Assembly (NCBI RefSeq): GCF_003259435.1
Contig: NZ_QLMA01000001.1
Location: forward strand, 1,211,469 to 1,275,468
Direction: 5' to 3'
Length of the DNA: 64,000 nt
From: Chitinophaga dinghuensis
GTDB taxonomy: Bacteria > Bacteroidota > Bacteroidia > Chitinophagales > Chitinophagaceae
How positions within the stretch are numbered: the stretch's first letter is position 1; each line of letters begins with the position of its first letter. Below, piece after piece: positions 18,406 to 26,641 of the stretch. A program made the translations under genes and the position numbers. The notes under the pieces are model-generated. The model made no database searches and was not told the origin of the DNA. It was given only the letters and a program-made list of their open reading frames with translations.

Positions 18406-19710
18406 CTAAAAATCCTCTGTCGCATACCGCACCTCCATCTTCGGCACCATCAATACAGGCGTCTGGCCCGGCATCACCAATACCTGATCTATTGGGCGGG
18501 CATCGGCAGGCGAATTTGCAAGGAATACTTGCACGAGACGAATACCTGATGCTGGCAGCAGATTGGAAGGAATTGGTGTAGGAGAACGGTGCATTTTCAA
18601 CATCCAGTCTGGCCGCCCATTTATGAGTTTAAGTGGCGGGTGAACTACCTGTAAATCCACTGCATTCGCTAAAAGTCCGGTGGTGAAAGGCTTTCCTTGC
18701 CGGAATAATACCACGGATGTTTTTGATGCCTTCGATGCAGCGATTTTGTACAGGTCTGTGTCGGGCCTGTTCATGGGAATGGACGACAGTCCTGCCTGAT
18801 CGATCGTTAAAGGATCAATACCTGTTTTCGCTTTAAGGATGGCGGCCATTTTCAGGTAAGGCTTTTCTTCAGTTGCAATGGTGCTCTCCGCTGCATGGCG
18901 CTCGCCTACATAAACAAGTATTTTACTGTCAGGGTAGGGTTGCACACCGCGACGAATAAGATTGTCGGCCTGCGCCTGTTCGCGCTCCTGATCTGTATAT
19001 CCGCGACCAGCTGTTTCATAAGACACCGGGCGGTATCCCATCGCAAGCGATTGCCTGATGAAATCAGCGAATACAGGATCATCAAAATAATATCCACTAT
19101 AGTAGTCTCCCGCCGCTCTGACAACGCCATCTGCCATTAGTTGTTCCATTTTATGGCTGGCCTCCTGGTCATCTGCAGTTGGTCGGAGCGCTTCCACCGC
19201 CAGAATGGTATACCCAAGCGGTTTTAATGCCTGGGCCACTTCAAGGCCGAAGGCACGGCAACGCGGGTCCAAATGATTTTCATTAAGAATAACGATGCGC
19301 GTTTTACGTGCACGTCGCACTATTTCCTCGATGGCAGGAACTGCATTGGCCAACTGAAGATCGGCAATCTGCTCTTTGGGAACATGGAAGTCGGCCCCTT
19401 TAGCCTTGTTGAAGGTAGGTATGCCAGTCATGGTAGACATCACCTGCGCCCATTGATCTACCACATCAGGATCATCCAACTGATCTGCACTTTCTATACC
19501 CAACCTTTTAAGCATACCAAATGAAGCATTCAGATAAAGTCCATGCGATACATCACTGATAGATTGCTTGTAGGCTTCCAGGAGCGTATCATTATCTATC
19601 TTCTTTATTGGTAATGCAATACTGGTGGACTGCGCGGAGGCCCTCATGGAAGATGTAGGTGCAATCAAAATTGTAAATACACTGATGGAAAGGAATATGG
19701 CAATTTTCAT
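18406..19710 (-). CDS. Exported protein with an EreA/ChaN-like fold, unknown substrate
   Basis: A 434-aa protein with an N-terminal signal (MKIAIFLSISVFTILIAPTS, cleavage probably near ASAQS). The core has two hallmark phrases of the ChaN/TraB/erythromycin-esterase-like group: RIVILNENHLDPRCRAFGLE and KILVYVGERHAAEST, which put a Glu-x-His and a Glu-Arg-His at the ends of two beta strands. YTILAVEAL lies between them. Members of this broad fold include haem-binding ChaN, macrolide esterases and TIKI-type proteases, so activity cannot be assigned. Its TAG stop lies only five bases from the truncated last CRISPR repeat, tail to tail with the array. Confidence 0.6.
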   Translation of the reverse strand: MKIAIFLSISVFTILIAPTSSMRASAQSTSIALPIKKIDNDTLLEAYKQSISDVSHGLYLNASFGMLKRLGIESADQLDDPDVVDQWAQVMSTMTGIPTFNKAKGADFHVPKEQIADLQLANAVPAIEEIVRRARKTRIVILNENHLDPRCRAFGLEVAQALKPLGYTILAVEALRPTADDQEASHKMEQLMADGVVRAAGDYYSGYYFDDPVFADFIRQSLAMGYRPVSYETAGRGYTDQEREQAQADNLIRRGVQPYPDSKILVYVGERHAAESTIATEEKPYLKMAAILKAKTGIDPLTIDQAGLSSIPMNRPDTDLYKIAASKASKTSVVLFRQGKPFTTGLLANAVDLQVVHPPLKLINGRPDWMLKMHRSPTPIPSNLLPASGIRLVQVFLANSPADARPIDQVLVMPGQTPVLMVPKMEVRYATEDF

Positions 19711-19996
19711 TTAAATCGGTATGAATAATTTTATGTACAATGATAGTCAAAACAATTTATTAATAGTAGCATATTATACGCGTTATTGATTCTACTATTC
19801 AGCGCCAATAAACGCAATGGCTTCACTTTTTTCAGATGTTGCAACACTTAACATAAACCGCTCTTATATTGAATACTACAAGATAATTCTACTGCGGCGA
19901 TTATTAGTTTGGACGACTATATATTTACATCGTAGACCATATTCCGGAATAGGTATGCCACTATATTCATAACATTAACCATCTTATCTCTCAAAA

Positions 19997-20971
19997 ATGA
20001 AAAAAACTACTTCTCGGTTCGCTATGATGGCCATAGCGCTAAGCCTCTTTTTTGTTGCTTGTAAGAAAAATGACGTAACCCAGCCATCACATCCTGATGA
20101 AAACCTTAAAACATCGTCGCAGAGAATTAAAGAACAATTGGATTCTGTAGTCAAAATTTGGAATACCAATGCTATAGTGGATCTGAAGTTGAAAGGATAT
20201 ACACTCGATGAATCGAATATCACCGACAATAATATTGCTAACATCAGACAGCAACTATTAAATGGGAATAATATTGTCCCATATTTTGATGGAAAAAATG
20301 CGGCTTCATTTAGGTTAAATACCTTACAACAAAGCATCGCTTTGCAGAAATCTGCCCAGCCTACCGGTTTGGATAAGCTGGATCAGGATGCAGGCGACCG
20401 TTTCTCAAGAACTATTAACAGTGTTATTCAGCCAGGACAACACGTTGCTACCTTGCAATGGCAGGTGAATGGTCAAACGCTTACTTCTACCTGTATTTAT
20501 GATAATAAAGGGCTGGTATATGATAACGTATTGACTAATATGTTCGTGGTAAACGATAACACACAACCTGAACAGAGCAATTTAAACAAACTATCTGCGC
20601 AGAATGTGAGCGCGGCATCTAACCAGGCATACACAGCACAAGTGGTGGATGTTACTATCAAATGGGTTTGGGGCAGTGAAAGAGGCAAGGTGAGAGTCTA
20701 CCACAGCATTTTAGTTGATTGGAGCAAGTACAAAATTATTAGTAACTGGGGCTCCAGTAATAACTATATGAGCGTGGGTTCTGCTGATTCAAGACAGAGC
20801 GACTACGGTAACCATGGCACCTATGCACTGCTTTCCTGGGCCTATGGATGGGCAACGCCTACAGCAGATTTCAGTTTTTCACATGATGGAAATTTCAAAT
20901 GGTCCGTGTCTTTGAGTGGGGTAGGTTCTAAAGGAGGTGGACAAGGCATACACAACTATTATTTGCAATAG
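19997..20971 (+). CDS. Lipoprotein of unknown function
   Basis: A 324-aa protein with a clear lipoprotein signal (LSLFFVACKKN, Cys22). The N-terminal half is polar and helical; the C-terminal half is rich in Trp, Tyr, Ser and Gly (KWVWGSERGKVRVYHS, NWGSSNNYMSVGSADS, SWAYGWATPTADF) and looks like a small beta sandwich. No enzyme motif is visible and no family was recognised. It stands alone, with a terminator after it and a 286-nt upstream gap shared with the divergent EreA-like gene. Confidence 0.6.
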   Translation: MKKTTSRFAMMAIALSLFFVACKKNDVTQPSHPDENLKTSSQRIKEQLDSVVKIWNTNAIVDLKLKGYTLDESNITDNNIANIRQQLLNGNNIVPYFDGKNAASFRLNTLQQSIALQKSAQPTGLDKLDQDAGDRFSRTINSVIQPGQHVATLQWQVNGQTLTSTCIYDNKGLVYDNVLTNMFVVNDNTQPEQSNLNKLSAQNVSAASNQAYTAQVVDVTIKWVWGSERGKVRVYHSILVDWSKYKIISNWGSSNNYMSVGSADSRQSDYGNHGTYALLSWAYGWATPTADFSFSHDGNFKWSVSLSGVGSKGGGQGIHNYYLQ

Positions 20972-21006
20972 TAAGAGCTGAACTATCAGTGAATCCCCTT
21001 TAATGA

Positions 21007-21058
21007 AAACATACCATCTGTCAACCTACGCCAATATGTTGCCAGATGGTATGTTTTT
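21007..21058 (+). terminator. Terminator of the lipoprotein gene
   Basis: AAACATACCATCTG (21007-21020) pairs with CAGATGGTATGTTT (21043-21056) over 14 bp with a 22-nt loop, followed by TT. It separates the lipoprotein gene from nudK, which converges on it. Confidence 0.65.
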
Positions 21059-21071
21059 GAATAGTATCAAC

Positions 21072-21650
21072 TCATAAAATCCCCTTCAGTCTCACCCATT
21101 GCAATAACATAATCGTCTTCCCATCTTTAATCTCCCCGGTTTCTACCATTTCCAGCGCCTGGTTAAACGGTACTTCCATCACTTCTATTTCTTCCTGCTC
21201 TTGCGCTAATCCGCCGCCATCATTCACTCTCATCTGATGATCGTAGGCGGCTACGAAGAAGTGCAGCATTTCTGTTACAGAGCCGGGCGACATATACACC
21301 TCAAATACTTTTTTTACATCCTGGATACGATAACCCGTTTCTTCCTCAGCTTCTCTGCGAATACATTCTTCCGGGTTGTTTTCGTCGAGAAGTCCGGCGC
21401 AGGCTTCTATGAGCATGCCGCTGCTGTTCCCATTGATATAAGAGGGGAGACGGAACTGCCGGGTGAGTATCACCTTCCCGGTGATTGGATTATACAGCAA
21501 TATAACAGCGCCATTCCCTCTGTCGTACGCTTCGCGGGATTGTGTCTGCCAGTCGCCGTTGCGCAGCTTGTACTCATAAGTTACTTTTTTCAAAGTATAC
21601 CAGTTGTCCGAGAGAATCTCCGTTGACATGATTTTAACTTCCGGTTGCAT
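21072..21650 (-). CDS. nudK: GDP-mannose pyrophosphatase-like Nudix hydrolase
   Basis: The protein from the ATG at 21650 is 192 aa, almost the same length as Escherichia coli NudK as I remember it, and shares its distinctive phrases: ILSDNWYTLKKVTYEY, YDRGNGAVILLYNP, RQFRLPSYINGN, MLIEACAGLLDE, YMSPGSVTEMLHFF and TGEIKDGKTIMLLQ. The Nudix box GLLDENNPEECIRREAEEET keeps the REx2EE core. The enzyme hydrolyses GDP-mannose to GMP and mannose 1-phosphate. An open frame extends 46 codons further upstream, but it reads through the palindromic promoter shared with the DeoR gene, so the shorter start is chosen; ATG at 21629 is also possible. Confidence 0.85.
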   Translation of the reverse strand: MQPEVKIMSTEILSDNWYTLKKVTYEYKLRNGDWQTQSREAYDRGNGAVILLYNPITGKVILTRQFRLPSYINGNSSGMLIEACAGLLDENNPEECIRREAEEETGYRIQDVKKVFEVYMSPGSVTEMLHFFVAAYDHQMRVNDGGGLAQEQEEIEVMEVPFNQALEMVETGEIKDGKTIMLLQWVRLKGIL

Positions 21651-21659
21651 AGAAATGAT

Positions 21660-21696
21660 TATATTTGATCGAAAATGATAGTTTTGATCAAATATA
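21660..21696. promoter_or_regulatory. Palindromic operator carrying the -7 boxes of divergent nudK and DeoR promoters
   Basis: TATATTTGATC (21660-21670) is repeated as its exact reverse complement GATCAAATATA (21686-21696), 15 nt apart. The first eight bases of each arm, TATATTTG, match the -7 consensus TAnnTTTG: the left arm reads towards the DeoR gene and the right arm towards nudK. A dimeric regulator on this site would cover both promoters. Confidence 0.7.
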
Positions 21697-21703
21697 CAGA
21701 GAA

Positions 21704-22462
21704 ATGGGATTCCAGGAAAGAAAGCGACAAATATTAAAACTGCTGGATAAGCAGGAAAGTATGGAAGTGCAGGAAATCGCAGACGCACTGGGAATTTCAG
21801 CGATCACTATCCGCAGGGATCTGCAGCAGCTGTCGGAAGAAGAGCTCCTCATCCGTACCCATGGAGGGGCTATGAAAGCGCCGCCGAAAAGTCCTTTCAC
21901 TGCTTTTGCTGATAAGGAGAATGTGGCCGTTGCCAGGAAAAAACAAATAGGTAAACTGGCGGCTACACTGGTGAAACCCGGCGACACTATTTTCATGGAC
22001 TGTGGCAGCACCGTTTTTACGATGTGTCCTCATCTTAAACATATAACGCCATTGCGCATTATCACGAACTCATTGCCCATTGTGGCGGCATTTATGGAGG
22101 TAGAGGATATCCATGTAAACCTGATCGGAGGAGAACTGGATAAACAACGGAAAGCCATACACGGAGAAAGAGCCGTCAAACATATAGAGAGCTACCATGC
22201 GGCAAAAGCGTTTATCGGTGCGGATGGATTGTCGGCCAGGAACGGATTGACGGCCTTCAGCGAAACGGAAGCTGGCATCAGCAGGGCGATGATAGCCAGC
22301 GCAAATGCCGTGTATCTGCTATGCGATTCTACTAAAATCGGGAAAGACAGCTACCTGAAATTTGCGCCACTATCAGATATTACAGCCCTGGTAACAGACC
22401 CGGAATTGCCTGCCACACAAGCTGCGGCATTGAAAAAGAAAGAATTGAAAATCTATTCCTGA
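21704..22462 (+). CDS. DeoR-family transcriptional regulator
   Basis: The 252-aa protein from ATG 21704 starts MGFQERKRQILKLLDKQESM. A DeoR helix-turn-helix follows (VQEIADALGISAITIRRDLQ, then LIRTHGGA), and a C-terminal sugar-phosphate isomerase-like sensor domain with DTIFMDCGST, ITNSLPI, HVNLIGGELD and KAFIGADGLSARNGL. DeoR proteins usually repress sugar-catabolism genes and respond to a phosphosugar. An in-frame TTG at 21665 is rejected because it lies in the palindromic promoter. Divergence from nudK suggests control of GDP-mannose turnover and of itself, inferred from position. Confidence 0.9.
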   Translation: MGFQERKRQILKLLDKQESMEVQEIADALGISAITIRRDLQQLSEEELLIRTHGGAMKAPPKSPFTAFADKENVAVARKKQIGKLAATLVKPGDTIFMDCGSTVFTMCPHLKHITPLRIITNSLPIVAAFMEVEDIHVNLIGGELDKQRKAIHGERAVKHIESYHAAKAFIGADGLSARNGLTAFSETEAGISRAMIASANAVYLLCDSTKIGKDSYLKFAPLSDITALVTDPELPATQAAALKKKELKIYS

Positions 22463-22465
22463 CGC

Positions 22466-22789
22466 TTAGGCATTAGCCTTGTTGTTCAGAACAGTCTCCA
22501 GTTTCTTCAGTTTATTACTCCAGAATTTATCGAAGTAACTGATCCATTCCTGCAACCGGGTAAACCCATCCTGACTGAGTAAACAGTATCGCTCCCTGCC
22601 TATATCCCGAATCGTGATAAACCCTGCCTGATGCAGGATTTTCACATGTTTGGATACGGCAGGGCGACTCATATCAAAATTCTCTGCCAGGGCATTGATC
22701 GTCAAACTCTCTTTGGATAACAAATGCAACATTTCCCGGCGACTAGGATCTGCCAGCGTCTGGAAAATATCTAACTGCGCAGTCGTCAT
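22466..22789 (-). CDS. ArsR-family winged-helix regulator
   Basis: A 107-aa regulator starting MTTAQLDIFQTLADPSRREM, the usual opening of the ArsR subgroup paired with SRPBCC proteins. The winged helix reads LTINALAENFDMSRPAVSKHVKIL then AGFITIRDIGRERYCLL. There is no metal-binding CxC motif, so it probably does not sense metal. It overlaps the end of the SRPBCC gene by 4 nt (ATGA) and is co-transcribed with it. The frame continues 17 codons upstream, but those lie inside the partner gene. The doubled palindrome at 23226-23271 is its likely binding site. Confidence 0.9.
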   Translation of the reverse strand: MTTAQLDIFQTLADPSRREMLHLLSKESLTINALAENFDMSRPAVSKHVKILHQAGFITIRDIGRERYCLLSQDGFTRLQEWISYFDKFWSNKLKKLETVLNNKANA

Positions 22790-23220
22790 GATGCAGGTGC
22801 ATTTAAAAGATCTGCAATTTTCGTGATGTTCTTTAACCATCCTTCTGTCATGATACCGAAAATCATCGCCTGATTAGCCGAGAAACCGCTGTGCAACAAT
22901 GAAAGGGCCGTACCATTGCCTTTCTCCTGTAATTCCCAGGTGACAACAGTATCCAGATTAATAACGCCCGGCTCAGGACCGCCTTTCCAACTATATACCA
23001 GCTTTTGCATCGGTACAATCTCTAACACCTTACAATAAATTGTACCATCAAAACCGAAGTTAGGCATGGGCCTGGTATGAAACTGGAACTCGTGGCCCAC
23101 TGCTGCCTTGAAATCATTCGGCATCAACCATTGCGCAATCAACTCAGACTCCGTTAAAAATGCCCATACTTCAGCCACCGGCTGCTGATAAAAGTAATTG
23201 TGTTGAATCTTGTCTTGCAT
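22786..23220 (-). CDS. SRPBCC (AHSA1/START-like) domain protein
   Basis: A 144-aa helix-grip protein: MQDKIQHNYFYQQPVAEVWA, then FLTESELIAQWLMPNDFKA, YSWKGGPEPGV and the C-terminal GWLKNITKIADLL helix, all typical of the AHSA1 group encoded beside ArsR regulators. Such proteins hold a hydrophobic ligand or aid protein folding; the ligand is not known here. It is the first gene of a two-gene unit with the ArsR gene and begins 23 nt downstream of a near-consensus promoter. Confidence 0.88.
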   Translation of the reverse strand: MQDKIQHNYFYQQPVAEVWAFLTESELIAQWLMPNDFKAAVGHEFQFHTRPMPNFGFDGTIYCKVLEIVPMQKLVYSWKGGPEPGVINLDTVVTWELQEKGNGTALSLLHSGFSANQAMIFGIMTEGWLKNITKIADLLNAPAS

Positions 23221-23225
23221 GATAT

Positions 23226-23274
23226 GTAACTTTTAAGTTACCCAAAAGTATATGTAACTTTTGAGTTACCCAAA
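23226..23274 (-). promoter_or_regulatory. SRPBCC-ArsR promoter with two tandem palindromic operators
   Basis: On the minus strand TTTG (23274-23271), a 20-nt spacer and TACTTTTG (23250-23243) form a consensus promoter. Two copies of an 18-bp element, GTAACTTTTRAGTTACCC on the plus strand (23226-23243 and 23254-23271), start 28 bp apart. Each has inverted arms GTAACT/AGTTAC. One copy fills the space between the -33 and -7 boxes and the other covers the transcription start, an ideal arrangement for repression. Confidence 0.8.
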
Positions 23275-23278
23275 TTAA

Positions 23279-23375
23279 TTTTTAGGGAGACGACAACTGC
23301 ACTGCACAGTCATCCCTCACCAAGCGAAGCTCCAAGAGGCGCTGTTGTGCCGACGGCTGGCTGTCTCCCTAAAAA
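23279..23375. repeat. Long inverted repeat (13-bp arms) between two minus-strand genes
   Basis: TTTTTAGGGAGAC (23279-23291) and GTCTCCCTAAAAA (23363-23375) are exact complements 71 nt apart. A second short pairing, ACAAC with GTTGT, lies within. It starts right after the stop of the CarboxypepD-like gene, so it may act as that gene's terminator, but it could also be a small mobile or structured element. I see no target-site duplication. Confidence 0.5.
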
Positions 23376-23376
23376 A

Positions 23377-24081
23377 TCATTTGGAAATAAAATCCTGGTA
23401 ACGCTGTTTGATATATACATATACATCATATGTGGAAGCGTCTTGCAGAAACGCTTTCCCAGGACGGTACCGCTGCATAAACAAGGTAAGGCTGTCTCCC
23501 CGCAGCGGTATTACCTGACTTACCATATCCGCGGTAAAATGTTGGTCAATATAATTCTCCGTTTCCTTTGCCAGCAAGACTTTCCGAAACTGCTTTTTCT
23601 TGTGAATCGTTTTGAACTGCGTTGCCTTAAAGAGATTGTTGACGTTGACGGCGAAAGGCATCAGCTCTTTGATTTTCCAGACTTCATCCAAACGCGGAGG
23701 ATGATAAGTAAACTCGCGGGCATATTCCTGCCGCAATCGTAGCGAATCGCGCTGAAAATTATAACGGATAATATTAATGCCGTTCAGTTCTACGATATCT
23801 CTTTTCATGTAACGTACAATCCTCTCCTGACGACGATCGCAGAGATACATCAATGGAAGATACCCCAGCATTTTTATCAAGATGGTGTCTCCTTGTCGGA
23901 CATTAATGGTGAAAGCGCCGCTGGCATCGGTAATTGTGCCGGAATTACTTCTCTTATTGAGGATAGTTGCACCTGGTAATGGCAAACTATCGGCGTCCAT
24001 AATTTGCCCCTGTAGCGGATGCTGGGCGAAAGCTGGTAATCCATACCAGCAGAAAAGGATAATAACAATCATTTGGCGCAT
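23377..24081 (-). CDS. Exported protein with CarboxypepD_reg-like domain
   Basis: A 234-aa protein with a signal peptide ending in AFAQ. Residues 22-100 form the beta-sandwich carboxypeptidase-regulatory-like domain seen at the N terminus of TonB-dependent receptors (LQGQIMDADSLPLPGATILN, GTITDASGAFTINV, GDTILIKMLGY). The remainder (about 110-234) is charged and contains no receptor barrel or plug. It is therefore a stand-alone surface or periplasmic protein of unknown role, common in Bacteroidota. Confidence 0.75.
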   Translation of the reverse strand: MRQMIVIILFCWYGLPAFAQHPLQGQIMDADSLPLPGATILNKRSNSGTITDASGAFTINVRQGDTILIKMLGYLPLMYLCDRRQERIVRYMKRDIVELNGINIIRYNFQRDSLRLRQEYAREFTYHPPRLDEVWKIKELMPFAVNVNNLFKATQFKTIHKKKQFRKVLLAKETENYIDQHFTADMVSQVIPLRGDSLTLFMQRYRPGKAFLQDASTYDVYVYIKQRYQDFISK

Positions 24082-24208
24082 GCCGAAAGATAAATATGGA
24101 ATTCAATGATTCGTCGCATACAATTTGTTAAATTTATAGGATAACCCTCCCCAATAAACTTTTTCTAAACAAACGCATTTATATAGCGTGATCACAAACT
24201 GAATATTT

Positions 24209-25753
24209 ATGCAAAAGGAGAAAATTCATACGGATGTACTACTGATAGGTGCTGGTATCATGAGCGCTACACTGGGCACTTTTCTGAAATATCTCAACCC
24301 GGACTGGTCCATTCATATCTACGAAAGACTGGACCGCGTGGCAGGAGAAAGCTCTGATGCCTGGAATAATGCAGGTACCGGACACTCCGCGCTCTGTGAA
24401 CTGAATTATACTCCTGAACTGGAAGATGGCACCATCGATACCAGTAAAGCCCTGCATATTATTGAGGAATTTGAAGCTACCAAACAGTTCTGGTCTACAT
24501 TGGTGGAAAAAGGCATCATCCCGGACCCTGCTGCATTCATCCGCAGTGTTCCTCATATGAGCTTCGTTCATGGCGAAACGGATGTTACCTATCTCCAAAA
24601 ACGTTTTAACGCATTACAGCAATATCAACTCTACCAGGGAATGGAATATTCCGAAGATCCGGATGTACTGAAACAATGGATTCCCTTAGTGATGGAAGGA
24701 CGCGATCTGTCGGAAAAAGCAGCGGCTACTCATATGGAATTGGGAACGGACGTGAATTATGGCGAACTAACACGCATCTTCATACAGCATCTGCAAAATC
24801 AACCTGGTGTAAAGTTACATCTGCAACATGACGTCAAAGACCTGAAACAGTTGACAGACGGACGTTGGGAAGCCAGGATCAAAAATGCTAAAGTAAAAGA
24901 TTCCTTCTATGTGACGGCGGATTTCGTATTCATCGGCGCCGGTGGAGGAGCCCTGGAATTATTACAAGGTTCCAATATTCCTGAAGCGCGTGCCTATGGC
25001 GGATTTCCTGTAGGCGGCGAATGGCTGATATGCCGTAATCCAGATGTGGTAAACCGCCATCATGCAAAGGTCTACGGACAAGCATCTGTTGGCGCTCCGC
25101 CAATGAGCGTCCCGCATTTGGATACCCGTATCATCAACGGCGAAAAAGCGATTCTTTTCGGGCCTTTCGCCACTTTTTCCACCAAATTCCTGAAAGAAGG
25201 GTCTCACCTGGACCTCTTCGAATCTATTAAATACTGGAATATCCTGCCCATGCTGGAAGTGGGATTGAAAAACTTTGACCTGGAAAAATACCTGGTGCAG
25301 CAACTTCGTTTATCCTTCCAGGATCGCATTGACGCACTACGCGTATTCTATCCGAATGTCTATGATAAGGATTGGATATTGCAGGAAGCGGGGCAGCGGG
25401 TACAAGTGATTTACAATAATCCTGGGAAAGGAGGCGAACTGCGCTTCGGCACGGAAACGGTTACCAGCAAAGACGGTACGGTCGCGGCATTGCTGGGAGC
25501 TTCTCCTGGCGCATCTACAGCAGTTTCCATCATGCTGACCATCATGGAAAAATGTTTTCCGGATAAGATGTCCGGCGAATGGCGGGAAGACCTGCTGGAA
25601 CTGATTCCTACTTATGGTACCTTACTGGAAGGGAACACAGAACTTTGCTATAAAATCAGGAACTGGACCAGTAAAACACTTAAATTGGACTGGAAACAAC
25701 CTGCGATTAAAAAGACAGTAGATGAAACTAATTCGATACGGAAATCCCGGTGA
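24209..25753 (+). CDS. mqo: Malate:quinone oxidoreductase
   Basis: A membrane-associated FAD enzyme that oxidises malate to oxaloacetate and passes electrons to quinone, replacing or backing up malate dehydrogenase in the TCA cycle. The FAD-binding motif is [15 protein letters not shown] near residue 10. Family phrases include [51 protein letters not shown] and [16 protein letters not shown]. At 514 aa the length is right. Its 3' end overlaps the start of the following FAH-family gene by 32 nt, so the two are probably one transcript. Confidence 0.95.
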   Translation: MQKEKIHTDVLLIGAGIMSATLGTFLKYLNPDWSIHIYERLDRVAGESSDAWNNAGTGHSALCELNYTPELEDGTIDTSKALHIIEEFEATKQFWSTLVEKGIIPDPAAFIRSVPHMSFVHGETDVTYLQKRFNALQQYQLYQGMEYSEDPDVLKQWIPLVMEGRDLSEKAAATHMELGTDVNYGELTRIFIQHLQNQPGVKLHLQHDVKDLKQLTDGRWEARIKNAKVKDSFYVTADFVFIGAGGGALELLQGSNIPEARAYGGFPVGGEWLICRNPDVVNRHHAKVYGQASVGAPPMSVPHLDTRIINGEKAILFGPFATFSTKFLKEGSHLDLFESIKYWNILPMLEVGLKNFDLEKYLVQQLRLSFQDRIDALRVFYPNVYDKDWILQEAGQRVQVIYNNPGKGGELRFGTETVTSKDGTVAALLGASPGASTAVSIMLTIMEKCFPDKMSGEWREDLLELIPTYGTLLEGNTELCYKIRNWTSKTLKLDWKQPAIKKTVDETNSIRKSR

Positions 25754-26570
25754 AGAGAAACCGGGGATCATGCTGAATGACACTTATTACGATACTGCTG
25801 CACTCGGAGAAGATTATACCAATGATTTTCTCAGTAATGGCGGTCTGGAAAGACTCGCCACATTTATCAGAAAAGAGCAGCTACAACCAATTCCTGCGGA
25901 CGCCAGACTAGGCGTGCCACTGGCGAATCCTGGCAAAATCGTTTGCGTAGGATTAAATTACAGGGACCATATTGCAGAAACAGGATTTATTCCGGAATCA
26001 GAGCCTATTCTGTTTCTGAAAGCTATGAGTGCATTGAATGGCCCATTTGACGGCGTTACAATTCCTAAGAACAGTCAGGAAACAGACTGGGAAACGGAAC
26101 TGGGCGTGGTGATTGGTAAGAAAGGAACGAATATCAACCCGGAAGAATCGATGGATTATATCGCGGGTTATATTTTACATAACGATATCAGCGAACGTGC
26201 CTATATGAAAAAACGCGGAGGTACCTGGGATAAGGGAAAAGGTTGCAACACCTTTGCGCCGCTGGGGCCTTGGTTCGTGACCAAAGATGAAATCCCTGAT
26301 CCTGGTCAGTTAAGCATATGGCTGAAATTGAACGGAGAACTAATGCAGAATGGACATACCTCTGACCTGATATGCAATGTACCCAATCTGATAGCGTACA
26401 TCAGCGAATTTTTCGGATTGTTTCCGGGAGATATCATCTCCACCGGATCGCCGGCCGGAAGCGGTACGGGACGTATGCCGCAACGCTTTTTGCAACCGGG
26501 AGATATCATTGAATACGGCATTGACGGCCTGGGCACTGCCCGGCAACAGATGCGGGAATATCAGTCCTGA
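25722..26570 (+). CDS. Fumarylacetoacetate hydrolase (FAH) family protein
   Basis: A 282-aa member of the FAH superfamily, whose enzymes hydrolyse, decarboxylate or hydrate 2-oxo acids using a divalent metal. Visible landmarks are [44 protein letters not shown] (acidic metal ligands), [31 protein letters not shown] and [15 protein letters not shown]. Candidate activities include acylpyruvate hydrolase, oxaloacetate decarboxylase/tautomerase or a sugar-acid hydrolase. Because it overlaps mqo, which makes oxaloacetate, an oxaloacetate-handling role is attractive but unproven. The ATG start [11 protein letters not shown] is typical of the family, so the overlap looks real. Confidence 0.88.
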   Translation: MKLIRYGNPGEEKPGIMLNDTYYDTAALGEDYTNDFLSNGGLERLATFIRKEQLQPIPADARLGVPLANPGKIVCVGLNYRDHIAETGFIPESEPILFLKAMSALNGPFDGVTIPKNSQETDWETELGVVIGKKGTNINPEESMDYIAGYILHNDISERAYMKKRGGTWDKGKGCNTFAPLGPWFVTKDEIPDPGQLSIWLKLNGELMQNGHTSDLICNVPNLIAYISEFFGLFPGDIISTGSPAGSGTGRMPQRFLQPGDIIEYGIDGLGTARQQMREYQS

Positions 26571-26641
26571 ACGACGGCTGGCCTGCGATTATCCCGGAAG
26601 GATATACGCAGGCCTCAGCCGCCGGTTTTGTACATACTATG

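Noticed and set aside
21651..21788. 46-codon N-terminal extension of NudK
   Set aside because: It crosses the shared palindromic promoter and enters the DeoR gene; the shorter product has the length of known NudK.
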